From positions 1-64,000 of the forward strand of contig WYBE01000047.1 of NCBI GenBank assembly GCA_011526045.1: 64,000 nt of DNA, given 5' to 3'. Shown here in pieces: positions 1 through 8,236 of this stretch. A model generated the notes under the pieces. It did no database searches. It was given only the letters and a program-made list of their open reading frames with translations, and was not told the origin of the DNA. The position numbers and the translations under genes were made by a program. This stretch comes from Nevskiales bacterium. Its GTDB lineage: Bacteria; Pseudomonadota; Gammaproteobacteria; Steroidobacterales; GCA-2729495. Each line of letters opens with the position of its first letter. The first letter of the stretch is position 1.

Positions 1-725
1 GCGATCGATGCGCCCACCCGTCGCGCGACCTCGAGCGCCGCCGCCGCATCGGTCTGCAACAGGATCAGCGCGAATTCCTCGCCGCCAAACCGCGCCACGC
101 GATCGACATTCCGCACCTGCTGCAGGAGCCGGCGCGCCACCTCCTGCAAGACCCCGTCTCCCACGGGGTGACCGTGCGTGTCGTTGATCCGCTTGAAATG
201 ATCGATGTCGATCATCACCAGCCCGAGCGGGTGTCCGAAGCGCAGGGCACGCTCCCGCTCCTCGTGCAAAATCCGGTCAAACTCGCGCCGGTTCAGCAAT
301 CCCGTCAGCTCATCGCGCGTGGCAAGGCGATGAAGCGCTTCCAGTGTCTCGCCCAGCTTGAGCGCGTAGCGCAGGGAGCGCTCGAGCATCCGCACGTTGA
401 TCTCGCCCTTGACAAGGTAATCCAGCGCCCCGGCATTCATCGCCTCGATATCGACCCGGTGCGCGGTCTCGGCAGTGAGAAAGACGATCGGTGTCCGGCA
501 ACCGGCCGCCATCGCCTCCCGGATCAACTGCAGCCCGTCGCGCTCGCCCAGCTGGTAGTCGAGCAGGCAGGCGGCATAGTCTCCCGACATCAGTTTCTCC
601 AGGCCATCGGCATACGTTTCCGCCCAATCAAGCCCGTAGCGCTCCGCCTGGAAATTGTTGAAATGCGCCTGCGTGAGCCGGAACTGCAGCCGGTCATCAT
701 CGATCAGCAGGATTTTGCGCGGCAT
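1..725 (-). CDS. Response regulator with GGDEF domain (diguanylate cyclase), 3' end cut by window edge
   Basis: Reading leftwards from an ATG at 723-725, the protein opens with a receiver domain (KILLIDDD; predicted phospho-Asp in ACLLDYQLG; TAE; conserved Lys in YLVKGE). A GGDEF domain follows: TRDELTGLLNRREF, then DIDHFKRINDTHGHPVGD, then the signature written as GGEEF near residue 220. GGEEF with the DxDxFK metal/substrate motif indicates an active cyclase making c-di-GMP from two GTP under phosphorelay control (family knowledge). The frame is open to base 1, so about 25-40 C-terminal residues are missing. No partner kinase lies in the window. The domain call is firm; the signal sensed is unknown. 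Confidence 0.92.
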   Translation of the reverse strand, partial: MPRKILLIDDDRLQFRLTQAHFNNFQAERYGLDWAETYADGLEKLMSGDYAACLLDYQLGERDGLQLIREAMAAGCRTPIVFLTAETAHRVDIEAMNAGALDYLVKGEINVRMLERSLRYALKLGETLEALHRLATRDELTGLLNRREFDRILHEERERALRFGHPLGLVMIDIDHFKRINDTHGHPVGDGVLQEVARRLLQQVRNVDRVARFGGEEFALILLQTDAAAALEVARRVGASI

Positions 726-872
726 GTCACACTAGGGCAGGCGCGCCGCCCCTGGGCAGCAAGCGGAAACGCTGCGAGTTCCAGCGGAGGAAGCGCCAGT
801 GCTGGAGTCCTGGCGCCTGGGTCCGACACGCGGCTCGCCCGGAAACTTGTGCCGCGTTAAGAAATCTTTCCC

Positions 873-1694
873 TCAGAGTTTGTCGCCCCGACCGCCGCGC
901 ACCACGCCGGCCGCCAGATCGGCGGCCCGCGCACCCACCGCCCCCGGGATCCGGCCACGCTCCCCCAGGTTTTCGCGGATGCAATTCACCAGCGCACTGC
1001 CCACCACCACACCATCCGCATGCGCCGCCACCTCCGCCACCTGCGCCCGGGAACCGATACCGAAGCCGACCACGACCGGCAGCGACGTCCGCGCCCGGAT
1101 CCGCTCCATCGCCGCGGGAATGTTCGCCGCCGCCTCCTCGCGCACGCCCGTCACCCCCTCGCGGGAGACGTAATACAGAAATCCGGTCGCCATCCCGGCA
1201 ATCCGGCCGATCCGCTCATCCGGCGTGGTCGGGGCAATGATGAAGACCGTCGCGACGCCGTGCTTCCTCCCGGCGGCCGCCAGCTCCCCGGCCTCCTCCG
1301 GCGGCAGATCGAGCGTGAGAATCCCGTCCACCCCGGCCGCATTTGCCTGCCGGCAGTACGCATCGACGCCGTTCGCGAACACGAGGTTGTAGTAGGTATA
1401 GAGGACGATGGGCGCTGCGCTGAATTCGCGAATTCGGCGGACGAGGTCGAAGACCCGCGCGGCCGTCATCCCCTGCTCCAACGCCCGCTGGGCCGCCAGC
1501 TGGTTCGTCAGCCCGTCCGCCAGCGGATCCGAAAACGGCACGCCCAGCTCGAGCAGATCGACTCCGTTGCCCAGCAACTGGCGGCAAACCTCCACGGATG
1601 TCTCGAAGTCGGGGTCGCCCGCGCAGACGTAGGCCACAAAGGCGGCGCGGTTCCCGGCTCGGGTGCGGGCAAAGAGATCGTGAAGGCGCGACAT
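873..1694 (-). CDS. trpA: Tryptophan synthase alpha chain
   Basis: The 273-residue length is normal for TrpA, which cleaves indole-3-glycerol phosphate to indole and glyceraldehyde-3-phosphate and channels indole to TrpB. Visible signatures are FVAYVCAGDPD near the N terminus, LELGVPFSDPLADG carrying both catalytic acids (Glu and Asp equivalent to E. coli Glu49 and Asp60), the loop after TGFLYYVSREGVTG, and the phosphate-binding GFGI and VVGSALV segments. The usual Pro after DPLADG is Leu, a tolerated change. No trpB is adjacent in the window, so the trp genes are either split or continue elsewhere. The next gene upstream is co-directional after 162 bp. Confidence 0.96.
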   Translation of the reverse strand: MSRLHDLFARTRAGNRAAFVAYVCAGDPDFETSVEVCRQLLGNGVDLLELGVPFSDPLADGLTNQLAAQRALEQGMTAARVFDLVRRIREFSAAPIVLYTYYNLVFANGVDAYCRQANAAGVDGILTLDLPPEEAGELAAAGRKHGVATVFIIAPTTPDERIGRIAGMATGFLYYVSREGVTGVREEAAANIPAAMERIRARTSLPVVVGFGIGSRAQVAEVAAHADGVVVGSALVNCIRENLGERGRIPGAVGARAADLAAGVVRGGRGDKL

Positions 1695-1856
1695 GGAAGC
1701 GGGCGAACTTGGCGGAAACTGCCCGCGGATGGCACGTCAAATCCGCGTCGCCGCCGTCCGCCTCGCGGAGTTTAAGTTTAAGGGATGAAGTTTAAGGTCC
1801 AGGCCAGTGGGCCCGATCGTCCCTGGTTGACGTTCAAGCACGGTCGCACGCCGGGC

Positions 1857-2639
1857 TCAAAATTCGAACTCGACTGCGACCGGCAGATGATCGGACAGCA
1901 TCGAGCGGATGATCTCGCAGCGGGCGTCGACGCAGCCCGCCGGCAGGAAAATGAAGTCGAGGGCCCGCTGCGGCAGCGGCGACGGGAAGGTCCATCCGAA
2001 CGCCGGATACAGCCGGTAGCTGCCGTAGGCCGAGACGTGCTTGAGCAGCGACGCGGTGGCGTCATCCCGCGTGCCGGGATTGTTGAAGTCGCCGCAGATG
2101 ATCGGGGGCACGGCCCAGCTGGGACCGTGCAGCCGGTGTTTTTCCCGCAGCCAGTCGATCAGCAGGTCGAGCTGGCGGAGCCGCTGCGCGCGGGAGCCGA
2201 AATGCAGGTGGAGGTTGACGATGGGCAGGCAGCGGCCGTCGACCTCGAGTTCGACATAGAGAAAACCCTTTTCCCCGAGCTTGCGCTGGCCGAAGACCAC
2301 CGTTTCCGCGGCCCGGATGGGATGGCGCGACAGGACTGCATTGCCATAGCTGAGGTTCAGCAGGCCCGTCCGCCGGTTGTTGATCCCAAAGACCGTGTGC
2401 GGAAAGCGCGTGTGCACCCGCAGGTAGTCGAGATGGTCGAAATTTCCCGCCCAGCGCGAACGCTCGTCAATCTCCTGCAGGGCGACGACGTCGGGCGCGA
2501 GCCGATCGAGCAGCGCCGCAATCCGGCGCAGGTTGGAGCGCAGCTTCCGCTGGGAGGTCAGTCCCTGGATGGGGGCGAGCCCGCGGCCATGGGCGATGTT
2601 GAAGGTGACGAGACGCAGGCGCGGCATGGATTCGACCAC
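1857..2639 (-). CDS. Endonuclease/exonuclease/phosphatase (EEP) family hydrolase
   Basis: A compact 260-residue EEP domain without a signal peptide. The metal and catalytic motifs are all present: FNIAHGRG (N-terminal Asn), LQEIDE (metal Glu), GDFNNPG (catalytic Asp/Asn) and the terminal SDHLPV (Asp-His pair). EEP enzymes hydrolyse phosphodiester or phosphomonoester bonds in DNA, sphingolipids or inositol phosphates, and the substrate cannot be read from sequence. A second ATG four codons in (MPRLRLV) is an equally good start. It lies 84 bp downstream of a PhoD-like phosphatase on the same strand, so the two may be cotranscribed, for example for phosphate scavenging (inference). Confidence 0.85.
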   Translation of the reverse strand: MVESMPRLRLVTFNIAHGRGLAPIQGLTSQRKLRSNLRRIAALLDRLAPDVVALQEIDERSRWAGNFDHLDYLRVHTRFPHTVFGINNRRTGLLNLSYGNAVLSRHPIRAAETVVFGQRKLGEKGFLYVELEVDGRCLPIVNLHLHFGSRAQRLRQLDLLIDWLREKHRLHGPSWAVPPIICGDFNNPGTRDDATASLLKHVSAYGSYRLYPAFGWTFPSPLPQRALDFIFLPAGCVDARCEIIRSMLSDHLPVAVEFEF

Positions 2640-2723
2640 CCATCATAGGATGCGTTCGCCGGCACGCAAACGCCCAGCCAGCATCCGCCCCCTCGCAATC
2701 GGCCGCGGCCGTCCCCTCATGAG

Positions 2724-4316
2724 TCACCGCGCTTCCACTACATCCTCGTTGTACCGCTGCCCGTCGACACCGTAGTGGCGGAACACCGCCCGCGGCCGTC
2801 CTTCCACCCGCTCGATGGCGACCGCGAGGAACCCGCCCTTGATCTTCAGGTAGCGATGGGCCTCAGTCCGGTCCGACTCGCGGAAGCCGGCGGCATGGAG
2901 GTCGGCGGTCGGGCCGCAGGAGTATTCGCGCACACCGGTCGCCGGATCCACCGAGACATACTGCCAGTGCCGGTCGCCGCAGACGACCATCATGTTCTTT
3001 TGCGACCCGATGAACTCCCGCAATTCCCGGCCCTCATGCGCGAAGGCCTGGTTGGAATGGTTGTCGCGCTTGCTGCTCCGATCCGGCCCGACAATCGGCG
3101 TCGGACTGATCAGGATACGAAACGTGGCGTCGGATTGCCGCACCGTGTCGAAGAACCAGCGCTTCTGCGCCTCCCCCCAGATGGTCTTTTCCGGGCCGTC
3201 CGGCATCGTGTTCGGACTACGAAAATCCCGGCCCTCGACCAGCCAGACCTCCAGGTCGCGGCCCCAGCGAAAGCGCCGGAAGGTCTTGTCGCCCATCGGC
3301 ACCTGCTCGCGAAAGATCGCCAGCCCGTCCTCCCACGTCAGATCCCCGTACGTCTGCCCCGGCCAGGCATCGTCCTTGAGCGTGTCGTGGTCGTCCTTGA
3401 TGAAGTAACTGGCCACCTCGTTGTGGAAGGTGCGCTGGAAGGGCAGCGCATACATGCGATCCCACTTGAACCGCGCCAGCCGGGGGGTTGTGGAACGGGG
3501 CGTCCCCTGGTCGTAATATTCGATGTCGCCCGTGTGCACGAAAAAGTCCGGCCGGAGCTGCCGCATGAGCAGGTAGGTCTTGTGCCCGTTGTACGGATCG
3601 TCACGCCGCCGGTAATCCTGTCCCGTGACGACCGTGAACGTGACCCGCGCCGGCGTGCCTGGATCGGGAGCGGTGCCAAAAGTGCCGTGCGTGACGGACT
3701 CCACCCGTTCGCCACCAATTGCGCGGGCCTCCGCCCGAACCCGATACCGGGTGCCGGGCTTCAGGCTGGAGAGCCGGAATTGCGTCGCATGGTTGGTGGC
3801 CGCCGCCACTGCCGTCCAGCCGGTGGCACCTCCCGCCTCCACTGCCGCCCCGTCGGGCCAATATACAATCCGAACCTCGCCGTCCGCCCCCGGCACTGCC
3901 CCTTCCATCTCCTCCAGCTTGAACCCGCCCAATTGTTCGGCCTCCGGCGATACGGGTTTGTCCAGCAGGGGGAACGCGTGGCCGTCGATGTTCCGCTCCG
4001 GCTGGCGCGTCAGCCGTGTCCAGATAATCGCGGCGTCCGAGCTCACCTCGCCAATCTTGATTCCGTTCGCCATGTGAACACTTGCCGGCAGCGGCACCGG
4101 AATCCTGGGCTCCTCTGCCTGGCCGGTCGCCAGGACCAGCAGCAGCACGGCGCAGGCAAGCGCCATCCGCCACCGCCCGTCATTCGCATCCGCTGCCCTC
4201 ACCGGCGCTGCGGCCCATGTTGCGAATGCGGATTGAATCCCATCATCGCACGCACGGGCCCGCTTTGTCCGCGCTCCTTGTTCCTGCTGTCCGGTCGGAT
4301 CGATCGAGTGGTTCAT
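2724..4316 (-). CDS. PhoD-like metallophosphatase (alkaline phosphatase D family)
   Basis: A secreted-type phosphatase of the PhoD family. An Ala/Leu hydrophobic stretch (ALACAVLLLVLATGQA) acts as a signal sequence. It is followed by a fibronectin-like N-terminal domain (DAAIIWTRLTRQP, PGTRYRVRAEA) and a metallophosphatase domain with HTGDIEYYDQ, KDDHDTLKDD and GDRHWQY, which supply the metal-binding Asp/His set. PhoD enzymes release phosphate from mono- and diesters with Ca/Fe. The start is uncertain: ATG at 4316 leaves about 50 residues before the hydrophobic core, ATG at 4166 starts right at the core, and the frame is open further upstream. Function is clear at family level; the exact substrate is not. 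Confidence 0.85.
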   Translation of the reverse strand: MNHSIDPTGQQEQGARTKRARACDDGIQSAFATWAAAPVRAADANDGRWRMALACAVLLLVLATGQAEEPRIPVPLPASVHMANGIKIGEVSSDAAIIWTRLTRQPERNIDGHAFPLLDKPVSPEAEQLGGFKLEEMEGAVPGADGEVRIVYWPDGAAVEAGGATGWTAVAAATNHATQFRLSSLKPGTRYRVRAEARAIGGERVESVTHGTFGTAPDPGTPARVTFTVVTGQDYRRRDDPYNGHKTYLLMRQLRPDFFVHTGDIEYYDQGTPRSTTPRLARFKWDRMYALPFQRTFHNEVASYFIKDDHDTLKDDAWPGQTYGDLTWEDGLAIFREQVPMGDKTFRRFRWGRDLEVWLVEGRDFRSPNTMPDGPEKTIWGEAQKRWFFDTVRQSDATFRILISPTPIVGPDRSSKRDNHSNQAFAHEGRELREFIGSQKNMMVVCGDRHWQYVSVDPATGVREYSCGPTADLHAAGFRESDRTEAHRYLKIKGGFLAVAIERVEGRPRAVFRHYGVDGQRYNEDVVEAR

Positions 4317-4393
4317 GTCGGGTGGAGGTTTGCCCCGACTCTCAGCCTTGGCCGCAGGCCCGGCAAGTCCCCTTCGCGTCGGCGCGCAGCTGC

Positions 4394-4549
4394 TTTTTCC
4401 TCCCCGTGGATGCCCGCAAGGCCACCATCCGGGAGCTGCCATGGCCCGTCCTGCATCGGATCACCCGGCGGATCACGGCCATCCCGGGGGTGAACCGCTG
4501 CCTCTACGATCTGACGCCCAAGCCGCCCGCGACGGTGGAGTACATCTGA
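4394..4549 (+). pseudogene. guaA: Remnant of the 3' end of GMP synthase (guaA)
   Basis: Fifty-one codons ending at TGA (4547-4549) read like the C terminus of GMP synthase. The stretch RRITAIPGVNRCLYDL followed by TPKPPATVEYI matches the family's closing dimerisation segment, which typically ends VNRVxYDxxSKPPxTIEWE. Nothing upstream in any frame resembles the rest of GuaA (amidotransferase, ATP-PPase SGGxDS motif), and the upstream DNA is occupied by the start of the opposing phosphatase gene. It is therefore a gene fragment, left beside purF in a purine locus. An intact guaA would be expected elsewhere in the genome. Confidence 0.75.
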
Positions 4550-4615
4550 GCCTGTCGGATGATTCGCTCTCGCTTTCGGTGCCTTTAAGTCGAACCGCCG
4601 TTAGTCCGACAGGCT
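4549..4615. terminator. Inverted repeat between convergent guaA remnant and purF
   Basis: AGCCTGTCGGA at 4549-4559 is repeated in reverse complement as TCCGACAGGCT at 4605-4615, giving a perfect 11-bp stem with a 45-bp loop. It sits between the stop codons of two convergent reading frames. The long loop and absence of a T-run make it as likely a dispersed repeat element as a terminator. Confidence 0.4.
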
Positions 4616-4616
4616 G

Positions 4617-6017
4617 CTATTCCTCGCCATCCCAGCAGTAGGTGCAGAGCTTCTCCTTGGGCAGCCCGATGGCATCCACCAAGTCGCCTAGCTGCTGATA
4701 CTGGAGCGTGGTCAAACCCAGCCGCTGCCGGATCCGCTCCACCATCGCCTGGCACTCGGGGGTTTCGGGCCGGGCGTAGGCCGGCGGCGGCGGGCCCTCC
4801 TTGCCTTCCAGTTCCTTGATCGCGCGCCGGCCCGCCAGATCGAGATCCGACTTGGAACGGGAAAAGTTGAGGAACTTGCAGCCAAAGATCAGCGGCGGGC
4901 AGGCAGGTCGCATGTGCACCTCGCGCGCGCCATAGTCAAAGAGCCGCTGTACGGTGTCTCGAAGCTGTGTCCCGCGCACAATCGAGTCTTCGCAAAACAG
5001 CAGCCGCTCCCCTTGAATCAGTTCACGCACCGGGATAATCTTCATCCGGGCCACCAGTTCGCGCGTGGCCTGCTCGGGCGGCATGAAGCTGCGCGACCAG
5101 GTGGGGGTGTACTTGATGAAGGGCCGGCGGAATGGCACGCCCTTCGCGCAGGCATACCCCATCGCATGGCCGGTGCCGGAATCCGGGATGCCCGCGACGA
5201 CGTCCACCGGGGTCGCGTCGCGCCGCGCCAGCGCCGCCCCGCTGCGGTAGCGCGCCGCCTCCGTGTTGATGCCCTCGTAGGTCGACGCCGGATACCCGTA
5301 GTAGACCCAGAGGAAGGCACAGGTCCGGCAGCGATGCCCCGGCAGCGCGACGACCTCCACCCCCTCCGGCGACAGCCGGACAATCTCCCCGGGACCCAGG
5401 TCCCGCAGCGGCGTGTAGCCGAGGTTGGGAAAGGCGCAGGTTTCCAGCGTCGCGGCCAGCGCCCCGTCCTTTTGCCCGAGAATCACGGGAGTCCGCCCCA
5501 GCTTGTCGCGGGCGGCATACACCCCCTCGTCGGTCAGCAGCAGCATCGAGCAGGAACCCTCGATCGCATTCTGGGCAATCTCGATGCCTTCCGCAAACGA
5601 AGCCCCCTGGTTGATGTAGAGTGCGACCAGCTCCGTCGGATTCACCTCGCCGCCGCTCATTTCGGAAAAGTGCGCCGAACGAATCCCGTAAGCCTGTTTG
5701 ATCAACGCCGCGGCGTTCGCGATCCGGCCGACCGTGACGAGGGCATAGTTGCCGAGATGCGAACCGATCATCAGCGGCTGGTCCCCCGTGTCGCTGATCA
5801 CGCCGATGCCCATCCGCCCCTTCAGTCGGAGGACATCCTGCTCAAACTTCGTCCGGAACTGGGCGTTGCTGATATCGTGAATGAAACGGACGCAGGCCGT
5901 GCCGTCATGGACCGCCAGCCCGCCCCGATGCGTGCCGAGGTGCGAATGGTAGTCTGTCCCGTAGAACAGATCCGCGACACAGTCCGCTTTGGAAACCACG
6001 CCGAAATATCCACCCAT
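4617..6017 (-). CDS. purF: Amidophosphoribosyltransferase family protein (PurF-like) lacking the N-terminal catalytic Cys
   Basis: PurF makes 5-phosphoribosylamine from PRPP and glutamine, the first step of purine synthesis. The N-terminal class II glutaminase fold is present (GTHRGG, with later SGGEVNP), as is the PRPP-binding loop LFCEDSIVRGTQLRD near residue 343. Cysteines at CRTC, RPACPP, FGCK and the terminal LCTYC could ligate an Fe-S cluster. The oddity is the start: Met is followed by Gly-Gly-Tyr-Phe-Gly, where canonical PurF exposes a nucleophilic Cys (MCGIxG). Related proteins with this MGG start are, as I recall, found in other anaerobe-rich phyla. It may use ammonia or a separate glutaminase, or have another role. 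The 466-residue length is normal. Confidence 0.82.
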   Translation of the reverse strand: MGGYFGVVSKADCVADLFYGTDYHSHLGTHRGGLAVHDGTACVRFIHDISNAQFRTKFEQDVLRLKGRMGIGVISDTGDQPLMIGSHLGNYALVTVGRIANAAALIKQAYGIRSAHFSEMSGGEVNPTELVALYINQGASFAEGIEIAQNAIEGSCSMLLLTDEGVYAARDKLGRTPVILGQKDGALAATLETCAFPNLGYTPLRDLGPGEIVRLSPEGVEVVALPGHRCRTCAFLWVYYGYPASTYEGINTEAARYRSGAALARRDATPVDVVAGIPDSGTGHAMGYACAKGVPFRRPFIKYTPTWSRSFMPPEQATRELVARMKIIPVRELIQGERLLFCEDSIVRGTQLRDTVQRLFDYGAREVHMRPACPPLIFGCKFLNFSRSKSDLDLAGRRAIKELEGKEGPPPPAYARPETPECQAMVERIRQRLGLTTLQYQQLGDLVDAIGLPKEKLCTYCWDGEE

Positions 6018-6356
6018 GCGGGATTAATGGCTGTTTCCCCGGCTGGCCGGCGATCGAAAGTTTCTCACAAAGAGTTCACCGGCCCGCGCCGCCCTGCCCC
6101 GCTCCACGCCGGTCCCCGAGACCAAGTAGCTCTCTTGGCATTCGCCCCGCTTCGTCCAGAAAAGTCCCACCGTTGGGTGCTGGCGCCCAGGAAGCAACGG
6201 GGCCTTTTGGTGTAACATCCCAAGCCAAAAGCATGGCGGCCCCTTACGGGTCTTCCAAATGCCTGCCGTCTGAACCGTTAGCATTCGAGCGCGAACTGGC
6301 ACGCTGACTGCGGGGAAGCCGTCCGCCTTTCCGGACCCACACCTGATTCCCCTCCC
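6018..6356. other. Intergenic region, no feature recognised
   Basis: A 339-bp stretch between the divergent purF-like gene and the hypothetical gene at 6357. It should contain both promoters, but no convincing -35/-10 pair, hairpin or short coding frame stands out. Confidence 0.4.
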
Positions 6357-6830
6357 ATGTCTCCCCCAAAATTCTCGAGCGCCTCCGACGCCGCGTCCGT
6401 CCTCGATCCGCTTAGCTACCCCGAAAACATCGAGTCGGCGGTCGTGCTTCTGGCCGCCACCGGCGCGATCGCGCGGATCGATGGCGTACCCCTCCTGATT
6501 GGAGACCTCCAGTGGATCGACGACCGCGAACTGCTCCTTTTTCCTGCCTTCGGCGACTCTCCCGGCGACGTCCGGCGGCTCCGCTTCGACGAAGCCGCCT
6601 TCGATGAAACCGGGAACGTCACCTTCTCCCGCGACCACCGCATGATCGGCCGCATCTGCCGGATCGGTGACTCCGGGGTCGATGACCCCGACGATTATGG
6701 CATCGCCTGGCAGCTCTGGCAGGAGGTCGCGCCGCTGCGAGTCGCCTTCATCCAGCGCTGTTACGAGACGGTGCGTTCGAACCGCATCGAACATTGCGAG
6801 GAAAAATTGAGCCGGACTGATTGTGCCTAG
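6357..6830 (+). CDS. Hypothetical protein, acidic, 157 residues
   Basis: Not recognised as any family. The composition is acidic with alternating hydrophobic positions: AVVLLAATGAIARIDG, then LQWIDDRELLLFPAFGD, and a later DYGIAWQLWQEVAPL. This looks like a folded cytosolic alpha/beta protein with neither signal peptide nor transmembrane segment. The opposite strand carries a longer open frame, but its low-complexity, Gly/Asp/Val-rich translation is typical of an antisense shadow. The gene stands alone, divergent from purF. The final codons (CEEKLSRTDCA) contain two cysteines of unknown relevance. Confidence 0.6.
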   Translation: MSPPKFSSASDAASVLDPLSYPENIESAVVLLAATGAIARIDGVPLLIGDLQWIDDRELLLFPAFGDSPGDVRRLRFDEAAFDETGNVTFSRDHRMIGRICRIGDSGVDDPDDYGIAWQLWQEVAPLRVAFIQRCYETVRSNRIEHCEEKLSRTDCA

Positions 6831-7217
6831 CATCAACGTGCCAGCGGCGCCTCGCCAAACCTCACTGCATAGCTTGCTGAAAATGTGATTCGGAACGCAT
6901 TTCGCCGGTTAAAACCGGCGCTACCCCAGGCAGCCGCACGCACCAATGCTCTCCGAGCGCACCAGAGGGCCGACCCGCCGTAGCGCCGCGTCTCCGACCG
7001 GCGAAACTCAATTCGAATTGCATTCTCCTTACCCCGTCGAATGCCCGCTGCGCCCCGCTCTGGCGAGACCCGGCAAGATGTGTAGAGATTCGGCCTCTCG
7101 CCGCTTGAAGCCATCCCGGAATACATCGCCTCGGCAAAACGCCGGGGTCACCTGCTCGTCCGCCTTGCGCCCGAACATTGCGCCCGGCCGGTTTTTCGCC
7201 CATGCCAGTCCGCTTCC
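6831..7217. other. Intergenic region upstream of the prenyl synthase
   Basis: A 387-bp stretch without a supported gene. It contains a short palindrome at 6903-6920 (listed separately). Downstream of it, GTAGCGCCG and ACCGGCG words around 6980-7000 echo the palindrome arms, so this may be a repeat-derived spacer. Confidence 0.4.
6903..6920. repeat. REP-like palindrome CGCCGGTT-AA-AACCGGCG
   Basis: Perfect 8-bp inverted arms (6903-6910 and 6913-6920) separated by AA and followed by CTACC. Fragments of the same words recur about 80 bp downstream. The form suggests a dispersed REP/BIME-type element rather than a terminator, since no T-run follows. Copies elsewhere in the genome would settle it. 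Confidence 0.45.
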
Positions 7218-8102
7218 ATGGACTTTCCGGCTGAACTCAGGCACCAGGTGGCGCGTGTCGAACGGGGCATCGACCTGCACCTGCCGCGCGCCGACACGCG
7301 TCCCGCCCGGCTGCATGCGGCGATGCGCTACAGCCTCGAGGCGGGCGGCAAACGGCTCCGCCCCGTCCTGCTCCTTGCCGCCGCCGAGAGCTGCGGCGCC
7401 ACCGGCGACGCCGCGCTGCCCGCCGCCGTCGCCCTCGAGTGCGTGCACACGTATTCGCTGGTCCACGACGACCTGCCCTGCATGGACAACGACGATCTCC
7501 GGCGCGGGCGGCCGACCGCCCACCGGGCATTCGACGAGGCGACCGCACTGCTCGCCGGCGACGCCCTGCTGACCCATGCCTTTGCCCTCCTGGGCTCGGC
7601 GTACGGCGACCGGCCGGAGCTTGCCTGCGCCCTGGTCCGGGAGCTGGCCGATGCCGCCGGCAGCCGCCGCTTGATCGGTGGCCAGATGGAGGATCTGCTC
7701 GCGGAGCGATCGGTCGATGCCAGCCGGGAGGACCTGGAATTCATCCACCTCAACAAGACCGCGGCCATGATCGAGGCGGCGCTGGTGATGGGCGGCCGGA
7801 TCGGCGGTGCCGGCGATGGCTCCGTGGATCTCCTGCGCCGGGCCGGCCGGCACCTCGGGCTCGCCTTTCAAATCGTGGACGACGTTCTCGATGCGACCGC
7901 TGATCGCGCCACGCTCGGGAAAACCCCCGGCAAGGACGCGAAGGCGGGCAAGGTCACCTACGTGCGGCTGCACGGCATCGACGCGTCGCGCCAGCTCGCG
8001 GCGGAGCAGACTGCGGCCGCCCGCGAGGCGCTCGCCCGGCTCGGCGACGAGAACAGTTTCCTCAGCCAGCTGGCCGGAACGATGCTGTCCCGGACATCCT
8101 GA
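7218..8102 (+). CDS. ispA: Polyprenyl (farnesyl/geranylgeranyl) diphosphate synthase
   Basis: A short-chain trans-prenyl transferase that condenses isopentenyl diphosphate onto allylic diphosphates in the cytosol. It has GGKRLRP near the N terminus, the first Asp-rich motif DDLPCMDNDDLRRG with the two-residue insertion typical of bacterial FPP/GGPP synthases, GDALL, GGQMEDL, and the second Asp-rich motif DDVLDAT followed by GKTPGKDAKAGK. The 294-residue length fits the family. Product chain length is not decidable from these motifs alone, so ispA is a family-level symbol. It converges on cimA with only 134 bp between stops. Confidence 0.93.
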   Translation: MDFPAELRHQVARVERGIDLHLPRADTRPARLHAAMRYSLEAGGKRLRPVLLLAAAESCGATGDAALPAAVALECVHTYSLVHDDLPCMDNDDLRRGRPTAHRAFDEATALLAGDALLTHAFALLGSAYGDRPELACALVRELADAAGSRRLIGGQMEDLLAERSVDASREDLEFIHLNKTAAMIEAALVMGGRIGGAGDGSVDLLRRAGRHLGLAFQIVDDVLDATADRATLGKTPGKDAKAGKVTYVRLHGIDASRQLAAEQTAAAREALARLGDENSFLSQLAGTMLSRTS

Positions 8103-8236
8103 GCTCTACCACGGGCTCACGGACGCGATGCAAGAGACCCACGCCGAGGTTGTCCGTGATCTCGGCATCGACCGGGCCGGATCCGGCCGTTGAAAGCCGC
8201 CGGCCTCCGCCGGGGCCGTCCCGGCTCCCGGCGGCG

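Noticed and set aside
6024-6836. A 270-residue minus-strand frame opposite the 6357 gene
   Set aside because: Its translation is low in hydrophobic periodicity and rich in Gly/Asp/Arg/Val, typical of an antisense shadow; the plus-strand frame reads as a natural folded protein.
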